Source: Cellvibrio sp. OA-2007 (GTDB lineage: Bacteria > Pseudomonadota > Gammaproteobacteria > Pseudomonadales > Cellvibrionaceae). Taken from it: a stretch of 64,000 nucleotides of DNA. Location of the stretch: positions 284,725 to 348,724 of the forward strand of contig NZ_BBUL01000097.1 of assembly GCF_000953825.1 (NCBI RefSeq). Reading direction: 5' to 3'. The notes under the pieces were generated by a model, which ran no database searches, was not told the DNA's origin, and was given only the letters and a program-made list of their open reading frames with translations. Below are positions 1-8,406 of this stretch, in pieces (the stretch's first letter is position 1; every line of letters starts with the position of its first letter). A program made the position numbers and the translations under genes.

Positions 1-1
1 C

Positions 2-1201
2 GCAGCGCAAGCCCATGCGCGCTCGGATATGACCGGCCGCTTGGTGGATACCTATACCAATATCTCTACCGTGAAATTATTTTCACACTCCAATCGCGAA
101 GCCGATTACGCCAAAACCGGCATGGAATCTTTTTTAGCAACCGTGCATCCGCAAATGCGTTTGGCGACTTTATTGGGCAGCGGCGTTTGGGCGATTAATG
201 CATTGTTAATTTTTGCCATCGCCGCTGTTTCACTCTGGCTTTGGTCAAGCGCAGCTATTACAACCGGTGCGATTGCCGCTGCGGTCGGGTTGGTGCTGCG
301 CCTGAATGGTATGGCGCAGTGGATCATGTGGGAAGTCTCTGCTCTGTTTGAAAATATCGGCACCGCGCGCGATGGACTAAATACTTTATCTATTCCGCGG
401 GAAGTACAGGACAAACCCGAAGCACAGCCCTTGCTGATCCAAAAAAGCCAAATCGATTTTAAATCCGTGCGTTTTAACTACGGCAAAACCGAAGGACTAT
501 TACAAGAATTTGATTTGCATATTAATGCCGGTGAAAAAATTGGTTTGGTTGGCCGCTCGGGCGCGGGCAAATCTACACTGGTAAATTTGTTATTGCGTTT
601 TTACGATGTGGATGACGGAGCTATTTTGATCGACGGACAAAATATCGCGAACATAAAACAGGAAAGTTTGCGCGCACAAATCGGCATGGTGACGCAAGAC
701 ACATCACTACTACACCGCTCCATTCGCGAAAACCTGCTCTACGGCAAACCTGATGCGACAGAAGAAGAAATGATCCGCGCCGCACAACAAGCCGAAGCCC
801 ATGAATTTATTTTAGGGCTCAGCGATAACGAAGGTCGCACAGGATATGACGCACACGTAGGCGAACGCGGCGTAAAATTATCCGGCGGCCAGCGTCAACG
901 CATCGCCATTGCCCGCGTATTGATCAAAAACGCGCCGATTTTAATAATGGATGAAGCAACATCGGCGCTGGACTCCGAAGTAGAAGCCGCCATCCAAACC
1001 AACCTCAACACCTTGATGCAAGGCAAAACCGTGATCGCTATTGCACACCGCTTATCTACCATCGCCGCGCTGGATCGTTTGATCGTATTGGATAAAGGCC
1101 AGATTATCGAACAGGGTACACACAATGAATTAATCGCACTGGGCGGTGTATATGCGCACTTGTGGGCGCATCAATCAGGCGGTTTTTTGGGGGAGTTTTA
1201 A
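2..1201 (+). CDS. ABC exporter, fused permease/ATPase (5' truncated)
   Basis: C-terminal part of a type I ABC exporter half-transporter of the MsbA/multidrug class; the gene begins before the window and the frame is open from base 2. The visible part starts in the membrane domain (TGRLVDTYTNISTVKLFS is the typical coupling region) and has hydrophobic segments around nt 170-400. The nucleotide-binding domain follows: Walker A GRSGAGKST near nt 551, signature LSGGQRQRIAIAR near nt 880, Walker B ILIMDEATSALD near nt 940, and the H-loop histidine in IAHRLST. It would export a hydrophobic or drug-like substrate across the inner membrane as a homo- or heterodimer. Substrate cannot be told from the sequence. 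Confidence 0.93.
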   Translation, partial: AAQAHARSDMTGRLVDTYTNISTVKLFSHSNREADYAKTGMESFLATVHPQMRLATLLGSGVWAINALLIFAIAAVSLWLWSSAAITTGAIAAAVGLVLRLNGMAQWIMWEVSALFENIGTARDGLNTLSIPREVQDKPEAQPLLIQKSQIDFKSVRFNYGKTEGLLQEFDLHINAGEKIGLVGRSGAGKSTLVNLLLRFYDVDDGAILIDGQNIANIKQESLRAQIGMVTQDTSLLHRSIRENLLYGKPDATEEEMIRAAQQAEAHEFILGLSDNEGRTGYDAHVGERGVKLSGGQRQRIAIARVLIKNAPILIMDEATSALDSEVEAAIQTNLNTLMQGKTVIAIAHRLSTIAALDRLIVLDKGQIIEQGTHNELIALGGVYAHLWAHQSGGFLGEF

Positions 1202-1212
1202 AAGCTCATAAT

Positions 1213-1233
1213 GCGGGTACACTAGGTACCCGC
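1213..1233. promoter_or_regulatory. Palindrome GCGGGTA-N7-TACCCGC, terminator or operator
   Basis: Perfect inverted repeat (8-bp stem gcgggtac/gtacccgc, 5-base loop) between two convergent genes. It could act as a bidirectional terminator, although the T tract after it is weak (gtttgt). The same CGGGTA-N7-TACCCG arrangement recurs upstream of the neighbouring XRE gene at 1767-1785, so a second reading is a binding site for that regulator. Confidence 0.55.
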
Positions 1234-1246
1234 GTTTGTATGTAAC

Positions 1247-1714
1247 TTAACTATCTTCGCCATCAACAGCATCATACCAAACACCGTATTTATCCCCCTG
1301 CCATACCAACAGGTGAAAAAAATAGGCTGTTAGTAAAAATGCCAAGCCACCGGGCAATGCTTTTGGATCAGTCCACGCAAAGGCACAGAGTGCAAAGCCA
1401 AAGGCATGGCAAAAAAATAGACCTCGCAATGCGGATTTACGTAAGGGTTTAAAACTGAAGTAATTTAAAAAAAACCACCACTTCAACCAAAACGGTGAGT
1501 TGCGCCAAATATCGGATTTTTTATCTACCATCATTCGCTCCTGGGTTAGGGTTGCTACATCCACTTCTAGCACAGAGGCGAGGCATTTAAGTGATTCCAC
1601 ACTGGCATTGTTGCCGCTTTCAATTCGCTGAATGGTTCTGACATTCAAACCAGACATTTGCGCTAACTGCTCTTGAGAAAGATGGCGACTAATGCGCAGC
1701 TCTTTAAGAATCAT
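1247..1714 (-). CDS. XRE-family helix-turn-helix protein with C-terminal membrane domain
   Basis: A 155-residue protein. Residues about 1-58 form a Cro/C1-type HTH (LSQEQLAQMSGLNVRTIQRIESG), the DNA-binding part. The remainder is hydrophobic with two likely membrane spans around residues 100-120 and 123-143, resembling small HTH proteins with a 2TM domain. It is probably a membrane-tethered transcriptional regulator; its signal is unknown. ATG start at 1714. The upstream region has a 9-bp inverted repeat and a direct repeat of ACCCGAC, and a matching palindrome lies beyond the stop codon, which suggests autoregulation. The protein family call is from the HTH motif; the rest is inference. Confidence 0.8.
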   Translation of the reverse strand: MILKELRISRHLSQEQLAQMSGLNVRTIQRIESGNNASVESLKCLASVLEVDVATLTQERMMVDKKSDIWRNSPFWLKWWFFLNYFSFKPLRKSALRGLFFCHAFGFALCAFAWTDPKALPGGLAFLLTAYFFHLLVWQGDKYGVWYDAVDGEDS

Positions 1715-1763
1715 TTATCTACTCCAACCTGTGTGAACCCAGAGTATTACTAAAAATACATTC

Positions 1764-1788
1764 AGTCGGGTACGGCACCTACCCGACT
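1764..1788. promoter_or_regulatory. Inverted repeat AGTCGGGTA-N7-TACCCGACT upstream of the XRE gene
   Basis: Perfect 9-bp inverted repeat separated by 7 bases, 50-75 bp upstream of the XRE start codon. A further ACCCGAC copy follows at 1792-1798. It has the same half-site and spacing as the palindrome at 1213-1233. It is a likely operator of the XRE regulator. Confidence 0.55.
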
Positions 1789-1851
1789 TTCACCCGACAG
1801 ATGCGAAATGGTTGATTTTACGGTAGTTTTTTATTGCGGGCATTTTCAACA

Positions 1852-2097
1852 TTATTTTTTAGTGAAATACATATCGCGCAGAATTAATAAAATTCCCACT
1901 AAAAATCCCACATGCGCAAGCACCGCGCCTGCGGCAAACAGCCAGCCTAGAATGATTGGAGCATCATCGTTAGGAGCCAAAAGGCTAAACAACATAATAG
2001 GTAATGCAGAGGCGAGAACCAGCATTAGGCTTAGTGCAATTATTTTTATACCGCGCGGGGATTTACTGCCTAACACCGCGCGGATCGGGTTCCACAT
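1852..2097 (-). CDS. Small membrane protein, unknown function
   Basis: An 81-residue protein with a short basic N-terminus and two or three hydrophobic segments (about residues 18-40, 48-75), ending MYFTKK. I do not recognise a family. ATG start at 2097, four bases from the stop of the upstream DUF2058 gene on the same strand, so they are probably cotranscribed. The opposite strand of this interval is also open, but the minus-strand reading gives a coherent membrane protein with a normal start. Confidence 0.65.
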   Translation of the reverse strand: MWNPIRAVLGSKSPRGIKIIALSLMLVLASALPIMLFSLLAPNDDAPIILGWLFAAGAVLAHVGFLVGILLILRDMYFTKK

Positions 2098-2101
2098 AGG
2101 G

Positions 2102-2647
2102 CTACCACATCAAATCGTCAGGGATAACGTAATCTTTGTAGGGATCATCTTCATCTACTTTGTTGTCGGCTTTGGTGTTGGCAACTACCACAAATTTTTC
2201 GTCGCGCTGGGCAATTTTGTCGGCGACTATACGCGGCACGACTTCATAGCCATCACCCAGTTTTACAACCCCCAGCAAACCGCGCGCTATTTGTTCCAAC
2301 ACCAGCGGTGATACGCGCATTTTTTTGATGAGCTTGCCATCGGTAAAGTTGTATTCCACATCGCCGTTGCCAGCGCCTTTTGGCTGGCGATGGTTTTCAA
2401 TCAGTTGTTTGATTTGCGCGGCTATGGCTTTTTGTTGCAGTTCTGAATCGCGCTGGCGATTTAATTCGCGGTCGCGCTCCACTTTTGCTAAACGTGCCTG
2501 CTCCGCAGATTGTTTGACCTCATCGACCACTTCTTCACTGGAGCGCCGCGCAACATTGGTTTCTTTACGCTTTTCTTTTTTCGCTTGTTTGACTTTTTTG
2601 TTGTCGATCAAACCGGCTTTGAGGAGCTGATCTTGCAGGGATGCCAT
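2102..2647 (-). CDS. DUF2058 family protein (YaiL-like)
   Basis: 181 residues, highly charged, matching the DUF2058/YaiL family: N-terminal SLQDQLLKAGLIDNKKVKQ, a long Lys/Glu/Arg-rich helical stretch (residues 20-85), then a compact C-terminal domain with the VEYNFTDGKLIKK segment and a final acidic tail. The family has been described as nucleoprotein or polynucleotide-associated, but no biochemical role is established that I can cite. ATG at 2647 with GGAA upstream. First gene of a two-gene unit with the small membrane protein. Confidence 0.85.
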   Translation of the reverse strand: MASLQDQLLKAGLIDNKKVKQAKKEKRKETNVARRSSEEVVDEVKQSAEQARLAKVERDRELNRQRDSELQQKAIAAQIKQLIENHRQPKGAGNGDVEYNFTDGKLIKKMRVSPLVLEQIARGLLGVVKLGDGYEVVPRIVADKIAQRDEKFVVVANTKADNKVDEDDPYKDYVIPDDLMW

Positions 2648-2659
2648 AGTAAATTCCGA

Positions 2660-4210
2660 TCATGTGTAGTGATTAGCTGGGTAATGCGCCCTTACCCATT
2701 GCGCACGTTTGGCAATCGCCGCGCGTTTTTCTTCGCTCTGGTTGTCCAAATGCTTAACTTGCAAAGCCAAACGCGGATGCTGTTGAAAGCGCGCGCGATG
2801 TTTCCGCAAAAACTCCCAATACAAGGTGGTAAATGGGCAGGCATTTTCCGTTTCAGCTTCGTCTGGCTTATAACGGCAGTGATCGCAATAATTGCTCATT
2901 TTGGCAATGTAGCGACCCGTGGCAATGTAGGGCTTGGAGGCCATTATGCCACCATCGGCGTATTGGCTCATCCCTAATACGTTAGGCAATTCAACCCACT
3001 CGACGGCATCGACATACATGGCCAAATACCAGGCATGTATTTGTTCAGGATGGGTTTGCCACAACTGGGCAAAGAGGCCGGTCACCATCAACCGTTGAAT
3101 ATGATGACCATAACCCGTATCCAGCACTTGTTGGATACTTTGACTCAAGCAGGTCATATCCACATCGCCGGTCCAATAAAAGTCTGGCAGGTTGTGCTGT
3201 GCATCCAATGCATTCATCGCCTTCCACTCTGGCATCAGACTCCAATACAGACCGCGCACGTATTCACGCCAACCGAGGATCTGGCGAACAAATCCCTCTA
3301 CAGCATTGAGCGGGGCTTGCCCAGTTGTATACGCCTGCTCGGCTGCCTGCACCACTTCCATTGGCGATAACAACTTAATGTTCAGCGCAGCGGATAGGCG
3401 CGAATGATAGAGCCAAGGTTCGTTGGTCCACATGGCATCTTGATATTCACCAAACAGCGGTAAATTTTTCTCGATAAAAAAATCCAGTAGTGCAAGCGCC
3501 TGCGCGCGGGTCACTGGCCAGCCGAAACTCACTAAACTGCCGGGATTATTGGGAAAGAACGTTTCAACAGAACGGATCGCACCTTGGGTGATTTCATCGC
3601 ATGGAAAAGTCAGCGCGCTATCTAATAGACCCGGCCCTGCTTTGCCAAAAGTACCGCGATTGTCTTTATCATAATTCCAATCGCCACCGACCGGTGCATC
3701 GCGATTCATTAAGATGCCGGTACGTTTGCGCAATTGGCGATACCAATACTCCATGCGCAATTGTTTTTTGCCTTTTTTCCAGGCCGTAAATTCACCCGGC
3801 TTGGCGATAAAGTGATTATCGGCCAGCACCTCAATAACAACTTGGTGCTCAGCGCAACACTGCTTTAATACTTGCAAAACCCGATAGTCACCGGGTAATA
3901 CAACCCGCAACTGAGCAACCTTGTAGTGCTGCAAGGTGTTTGATATCGCAGCGGTAAAATCCGGCTGCGCCTGCTCATCTAATGAAAAGTACAACAGCGG
4001 TAACTGTTCGTCACGCAGTGCTTGGGCGAAGTGACGCATAGCGGCGATAAACATCGCACTGCGCTGTTTACTTGAGGGAACATGAGTACTTTCAGCGAGG
4101 GTCTCCGCCATCCACAACACATCGTATGCTGGGTCAAAATCAGCAAATAACACACTGTCGCGATTGAGTTGATCGCCCAAAATTACACAAAGGTTACGTA
4201 TCTTTTTCAT
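2660..4210 (-). CDS. Cryptochrome/photolyase, FeS-BCP (prokaryotic 6-4 type)
   Basis: About 516 residues, in the deoxyribodipyrimidine photolyase-related family that carries FAD, a second flavin/lumazine cofactor and a 4Fe-4S cluster; characterised members repair (6-4) photoproducts in light. The N-terminal Rossmann domain begins LCVILGDQLN. The C-terminal FAD domain holds NEPWLYHSRLSAALN, GWREYVRG and the cysteine cluster YCDHCRYK plus NACPF for the FeS cluster. I chose ATG 4210 instead of the longer start at 4252, because 4210 overlaps the stop of the DUF2256 gene by one base (TGATG) and gives the usual family N-terminus. Confidence 0.9.
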   Translation of the reverse strand: MKKIRNLCVILGDQLNRDSVLFADFDPAYDVLWMAETLAESTHVPSSKQRSAMFIAAMRHFAQALRDEQLPLLYFSLDEQAQPDFTAAISNTLQHYKVAQLRVVLPGDYRVLQVLKQCCAEHQVVIEVLADNHFIAKPGEFTAWKKGKKQLRMEYWYRQLRKRTGILMNRDAPVGGDWNYDKDNRGTFGKAGPGLLDSALTFPCDEITQGAIRSVETFFPNNPGSLVSFGWPVTRAQALALLDFFIEKNLPLFGEYQDAMWTNEPWLYHSRLSAALNIKLLSPMEVVQAAEQAYTTGQAPLNAVEGFVRQILGWREYVRGLYWSLMPEWKAMNALDAQHNLPDFYWTGDVDMTCLSQSIQQVLDTGYGHHIQRLMVTGLFAQLWQTHPEQIHAWYLAMYVDAVEWVELPNVLGMSQYADGGIMASKPYIATGRYIAKMSNYCDHCRYKPDEAETENACPFTTLYWEFLRKHRARFQQHPRLALQVKHLDNQSEEKRAAIAKRAQWVRAHYPANHYT

Positions 4211-4362
4211 CAGTGGGATTGCTTCCTGGAGCGACGGGCAGCATTGCTGCAAGCGGTAGAGCAGAATTTAACCTCAAGCCACACCTTCTCCCATTTTTTT
4301 CGCCAGGTATATGGCCGCTGGCAGTGCAGGCAAGTTTTTTGCGGCAGATGTTGTTTTTTCAT
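4210..4362 (-). CDS. DUF2256 small cysteine protein
   Basis: A 50-residue protein read on the minus strand from ATG 4362-4360 to TGA 4212-4210. It has two CXXC-like pairs, CLHC at residues 11-14 and CSTAC at 34-38, around the RPYTWRKKWEKVW block that defines DUF2256; the rest is basic. It looks like a small zinc-binding protein. Its stop overlaps the photolyase start by one base, so translation of the two is coupled. DUF2256 genes are often found beside this photolyase family, which suggests a linked but unknown role. The gene is short enough to be missed by automatic calling. Confidence 0.85.
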   Translation of the reverse strand: MKKQHLPQKTCLHCQRPYTWRKKWEKVWLEVKFCSTACSNAARRSRKQSH

Positions 4363-4468
4363 GGTGGCAGATTCTTAGCGCGATCATTTTTTGATTCCAG
4401 CCTAGAGATACGAAAAACAATTGCGCTGGTATCATTCGCAGCCACACTCACTCGATCTGATATTCAAC

Positions 4469-5611
4469 ATGCAATCTATCGCTGTAAAAAACTGGGATAT
4501 CTTCTGCCGTGTTATCGACAACTTTGGCGATATAGGCGTGTGTTGGCGCTTGGCGCGGCAGCTAGCTGCCGAGCACAATCAGCAAGTGCGCCTGTGGGTA
4601 GATGACGTGGATTCGCTGATACGCATTTGGCCGCAAGCCCAATCATTAGATCAACAGCTCATCGCAGGGGTCAATGTCTGCCGCTGGCACAGTGAATTGG
4701 CTCAAGACGAGCAAGTCGCCGATGTGGTGATCGAAGCGTTTGCCTGTGAAATCCCTGCTATTTATATCGATAAAATGGCGGAGCTCAAACAGCGAGGTCG
4801 AGCGCCGGTATGGATCAATCTGGACTACCTGAGTGCCGAAAGCTGGGTTGAAGACTGCCACCGCATGCCATCCACTCACCCCAGCACCGGTTTGCGCAAA
4901 ACCTTTTTCTTCCCAGGATTCACACCGCGCACCGGTGGTTTGTTGCGCGAGCAGTCACTGATTAGCGCACGCGATAACTTTCACATCGCCCCTTGGCTGA
5001 ACACTATTGGCGTTGCGCCACAGCCCGATGCCCTACTCGTATCGCTCTTTGCCTACGAAAACCCTGCCATTGGCAGCCTGCTCTCCACTTGGGTCAACTC
5101 AAGCACACCGGTGCACTGTTTGGTTCCCAACGGCAAAATCCTGAGCAGTATCAATCGTGCAACCGAACAAGCGCTAAAAGTTGGCGATAGCTACACCCTG
5201 GGAAATCTGCATTTGCAGGTCATCCCCTTTATTACCCAAACCGAGTATGACCAGCTGCTGTGGGCCTGCGACATCAACTTTGTGCGCGGCGAGGATTCCT
5301 TTGTACGGGCGCAATGGGCAGGCAAACCTATGGTTTGGCATATCTATCCGCAGGATGAGGAGGCGCATATCACCAAACTCACTGCGTTTCTCGATCTCTA
5401 CACCCAGTCTAACCAATCGCACTTTGAGGCCAGCCTGCGCCAGCTGTGGTTGGTTTGGAACAGAGGGGAGAATATGGCAGCAGCATGGCAAGAACTGCTG
5501 ACGCAGCGCGATAAATGGCAGCGTCACAGCCGCGATTGGTGCAATGCACTCTGCCAACAGCCTGATTTAGCGAAACAATTAGTCGATTTCTGCACCAACC
5601 AGCCCGGCTAA
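4469..5611 (+). CDS. earP: EF-P arginine rhamnosyltransferase EarP
   Basis: About 380 residues, of the DUF2331/EarP family: WDIFCRVIDNFGDIGVCWRLARQL at the N-terminus, WINLDYLSAE in the middle, and the nucleotide-sugar site near the C-terminus (NFVRGEDSFVRAQWAGKP). EarP transfers rhamnose from dTDP-rhamnose to Arg32 of elongation factor P. The ATG at 4469 (MQSIAVKNW) fits the family better than the earlier in-frame start at 4421. The target gene efp lies directly downstream on the same strand and encodes arginine at position 32. Confidence 0.95.
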   Translation: MQSIAVKNWDIFCRVIDNFGDIGVCWRLARQLAAEHNQQVRLWVDDVDSLIRIWPQAQSLDQQLIAGVNVCRWHSELAQDEQVADVVIEAFACEIPAIYIDKMAELKQRGRAPVWINLDYLSAESWVEDCHRMPSTHPSTGLRKTFFFPGFTPRTGGLLREQSLISARDNFHIAPWLNTIGVAPQPDALLVSLFAYENPAIGSLLSTWVNSSTPVHCLVPNGKILSSINRATEQALKVGDSYTLGNLHLQVIPFITQTEYDQLLWACDINFVRGEDSFVRAQWAGKPMVWHIYPQDEEAHITKLTAFLDLYTQSNQSHFEASLRQLWLVWNRGENMAAAWQELLTQRDKWQRHSRDWCNALCQQPDLAKQLVDFCTNQPG

Positions 5612-5754
5612 AAAAGCACTACAGAAAAGCGGCAAAGAACTGTATAGTAGCGCGCCGATTTCAAACTCGGGACGCCTGAGGGCTAAATTGCCCGCGCGCC
5701 ATGCGCATCAAGGCCTCCTCTATTCGTTAACCTCTGCAAAGAATGGGATTTACC

Positions 5755-6315
5755 ATGAAAAATGCTCAAGAATGCCGCGCTGGCAACGTTCTGATGATCG
5801 ACGGCTCACCCTGGGTTGTTCAAAAAGCGGAATACAACAAATCAGGCCGTAACTCTGCGGTTGTAAAAATGAAGTTGAAAAACCTGCTGAACGGCATGAA
5901 CACTGAAACCGTTTATCGCGCAGACGACAAATTCGAAGACATCCAATTGGATCGCAAAGAAGTAACCTACTCTTACTACGCCGACCCAATGTACGTATTT
6001 ATGGACCCAGAGTTCAACCAATACGAAGTAACTGCAGAAGAGTTGGGCGACCTGTTGCCCTGGATGGAAGACGGCATGGAAGACATCTGTGATGCCGTAT
6101 TCTACGAAGGCAAAGTAATCTCTGTAACTCCACCAAACGCTATCACTCGTGAAGTGGCTTACACTGAGCCAGCCGTTCGTGGCGACACTTCTGGTAAAGT
6201 GATGAAGACCGCTAAACTCAACAACGGCACTGAATTGCAAGTTGCTGCGTTTGTTGAGATTGGTCAGAAGATCATCATCGACACCCGCACTGGTGAATAC
6301 AAATCGCGCGCTTAA
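5755..6315 (+). CDS. efp: Translation elongation factor P
   Basis: 186 residues; EF-P relieves ribosomes stalled on polyproline stretches. Starts [12 protein letters not shown] at ATG 5755; an in-frame start 12 bases earlier is less likely. Counting from this ATG, residue 32 is arginine within KSGRNSA, the rhamnosylation site, and the preceding earP gene supplies the modifying enzyme. The three beta-barrel domains are intact, ending GEYKSRA. The 143-base leader holds an extended -10-like TGTATAGT at 5641-5648, a possible own promoter with no good -35. A strong terminator follows. Confidence 0.97.
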   Translation: MKNAQECRAGNVLMIDGSPWVVQKAEYNKSGRNSAVVKMKLKNLLNGMNTETVYRADDKFEDIQLDRKEVTYSYYADPMYVFMDPEFNQYEVTAEELGDLLPWMEDGMEDICDAVFYEGKVISVTPPNAITREVAYTEPAVRGDTSGKVMKTAKLNNGTELQVAAFVEIGQKIIIDTRTGEYKSRA

Positions 6316-6336
6316 TTGCCGATTGGTAATCCAGCT

Positions 6337-6366
6337 AAATGGCGCTCTCGTAGCGCCATTTTTTTT
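6337..6366 (+). terminator. Rho-independent terminator of efp
   Basis: 10-bp stem aaatggcgct/agcgccattt with 5-base loop, running into a T tract, 22 bases after the efp stop codon. Confidence 0.9.
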
Positions 6367-6537
6367 GCCCGAATGAAATACACACGATATTTGAAACTTT
6401 AATTTACGCCACTCACCCATGGGCGACATAATTTGCCGCTTATCACGTTGCGCCACCACTTAGCACCTAATCCACACCCGCGCATCACATTGAAGGATGA
6501 TAGTTACAATCACCATAAAACTTGAAAGGAATGAGAT

Positions 6538-8403
6538 ATGCGCTTTCTGACTGCACTGCTATCAATCATTATCACTTGCTCTTCACTGGCCCACGCCGAT
6601 GCTGACACGCCACCGCAAACACTGGAAGAACTTAAAACGGCCATTGAAAAAATCCGCACCGAAACCAACACGCCTGCCGTGGGTATAGCACTAGTGAATA
6701 AAGATGGACCTTTGTGGATGGCAGGGCTGGGCGAAGCGAATATTGCGCAGCATACACCGGCCGATGAGAACACCCTTTTTCGTATCGGATCTGTTTCAAA
6801 AATGTTTGCCGCGCTCGCCGTACTGAAACTGCAAGAAGAAGGAAAATTAAACTTGAATGATAAGGTACGCGATTTAGTGCCAGAGATTCAGTTTGAAAAC
6901 CAGTGGGAAGAAACACATCCGGTAAGAATTGCTCACCTACTGGAACACACAACTGGCTGGGATGATATTCACCTTGCGGAATACGCCTATTCCGCACCGG
7001 ATAGCATGAGCACAAAAGAAGGGCTGGATTATCACCCTGATTCGCGCAAATCCCGCTGGATTCCCGGCACGCGCCACGCCTATTGCAATTCAGGTTCAGC
7101 CGTGGTCGCTTATATCGTAGAAAAAATCAGCGGCAAAAAATATGAAGACTATATTGCAGAGACTTTTTTTAAACCGCTGGATATGCCATCCACCAGTTAT
7201 TTTCAAACAGAATTGTATAAACAGAAAGGTGCGACACTTTACACCAATGGCAAACCAGAAAATTATTGGCATATTATTCACCGAGCAGCAGGTTCTATTA
7301 ATTCATCGCCAAAAGATATGGCCAACTTTATGCAATTTTTGTTGCAGCGCGGCGCAACGCAAAACCAACAATTAATTCCCCGCGCTGCGTTTGATCGCAT
7401 GGAAATTCCTACAACAACACTGGGCAGCACCGCACAACTCACCGGCGGTTATGGGTTGGCGAATTACACCAGTGGTTACAAGGATTTTAATATGGCTTTT
7501 CACGGCCATAATGGCGGGGTATTTGGTGGGCTCACAGAATTAAGTTACAACCAGCAACTGGAAACCGGTTATGTATTTATGATCAATGCGGGTAACGGGC
7601 AGGCATTTGATAAAATATCCAAAACCATTCGCGCTTATTTGCTTAAGAATCACCAGATTAATAAACCACAACCTATAGTGCTTCCAGAAAAGTTTAAAGC
7701 ACTGAATGGATATTACGTGCCCATTAATGATCGCCAACAGTTAACCCGTTTCATGAACAGGGTTTTTGGCGTAATGAAATTTCACACAGATGATACCTAT
7801 CTCTATCGCCAGCCACTGCTCGGAGGATGGGACGCCCCCAGTAAAGACTTCGCAATTAACGATGATTATTTAATTGATCAATGGACAGGCTTACCGAGCA
7901 TCGCACTGGTGAATGATCCAATCGCAGGTAACAGCGTGCAGGCAAGTACGGATCTATTTAAGCCTGTATCTGCATTCAGCGTATTCAGCCTGCTGGGCCT
8001 CTATGTATCACTTGGCACAATCAGCCTGTTAAGCTTGCTGGCCATTATTGTGTGGGGATGTCGTCGCCTAGCGAAAAAAATTCCCGCCGAAGCCAGTGTC
8101 TGGATTCGCATTTGGCCGCTGCTGACCAGCGTTGTATTGCTGGGTTCAATCATGAGCTTGTCTATGGTTGGCTTATTTATGCAAGCGGCCGCGAGCGTAT
8201 CACTGCTTTCTATCACTGTTTATCTGTTGAGTATTGCCTATCCATTATGTGCGCTCGCCAGTGCTTTCGTGCTCATCAAGTACAGAAATCAAGTAATATC
8301 AAGGTGGATATACGGGTACGCATTAATTTATACGGGCTTGCATTTATTGATGGCGGCTCACTTGGTTTACTACGGAATATTTGCACTAAAACTCTGGGCA
8401 TAA
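6538..8403 (+). CDS. Serine beta-lactamase-family hydrolase with C-terminal membrane domain
   Basis: 621 residues. Signal peptide at 1-20 (ending AHA). Class C beta-lactamase/PBP-like domain from about 30 to 370 with the nucleophile motif SVSK at 85-88 and the tyrosine motif YCN at 182-184; HGHNGG near residue 323 fits the third active-site motif position. The C-terminal part (about 475-621) has several hydrophobic segments, so the enzyme domain is periplasmic and membrane anchored. It could act on peptidoglycan-derived or D-amino-acid peptides; the substrate is not known. Good ribosome site (AAAGGAATGAGAT). It is followed after 3 bases by a LytS-like kinase. Confidence 0.88.
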   Translation: MRFLTALLSIIITCSSLAHADADTPPQTLEELKTAIEKIRTETNTPAVGIALVNKDGPLWMAGLGEANIAQHTPADENTLFRIGSVSKMFAALAVLKLQEEGKLNLNDKVRDLVPEIQFENQWEETHPVRIAHLLEHTTGWDDIHLAEYAYSAPDSMSTKEGLDYHPDSRKSRWIPGTRHAYCNSGSAVVAYIVEKISGKKYEDYIAETFFKPLDMPSTSYFQTELYKQKGATLYTNGKPENYWHIIHRAAGSINSSPKDMANFMQFLLQRGATQNQQLIPRAAFDRMEIPTTTLGSTAQLTGGYGLANYTSGYKDFNMAFHGHNGGVFGGLTELSYNQQLETGYVFMINAGNGQAFDKISKTIRAYLLKNHQINKPQPIVLPEKFKALNGYYVPINDRQQLTRFMNRVFGVMKFHTDDTYLYRQPLLGGWDAPSKDFAINDDYLIDQWTGLPSIALVNDPIAGNSVQASTDLFKPVSAFSVFSLLGLYVSLGTISLLSLLAIIVWGCRRLAKKIPAEASVWIRIWPLLTSVVLLGSIMSLSMVGLFMQAAASVSLLSITVYLLSIAYPLCALASAFVLIKYRNQVISRWIYGYALIYTGLHLLMAAHLVYYGIFALKLWA

Positions 8404-8406
8404 TCG

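Noticed and set aside
1808..2630. Plus-strand open frames opposite DUF2058 and the small membrane protein
   Set aside because: The minus-strand readings give a recognised family and a coherent membrane protein with proper starts; the plus-strand ones do not.
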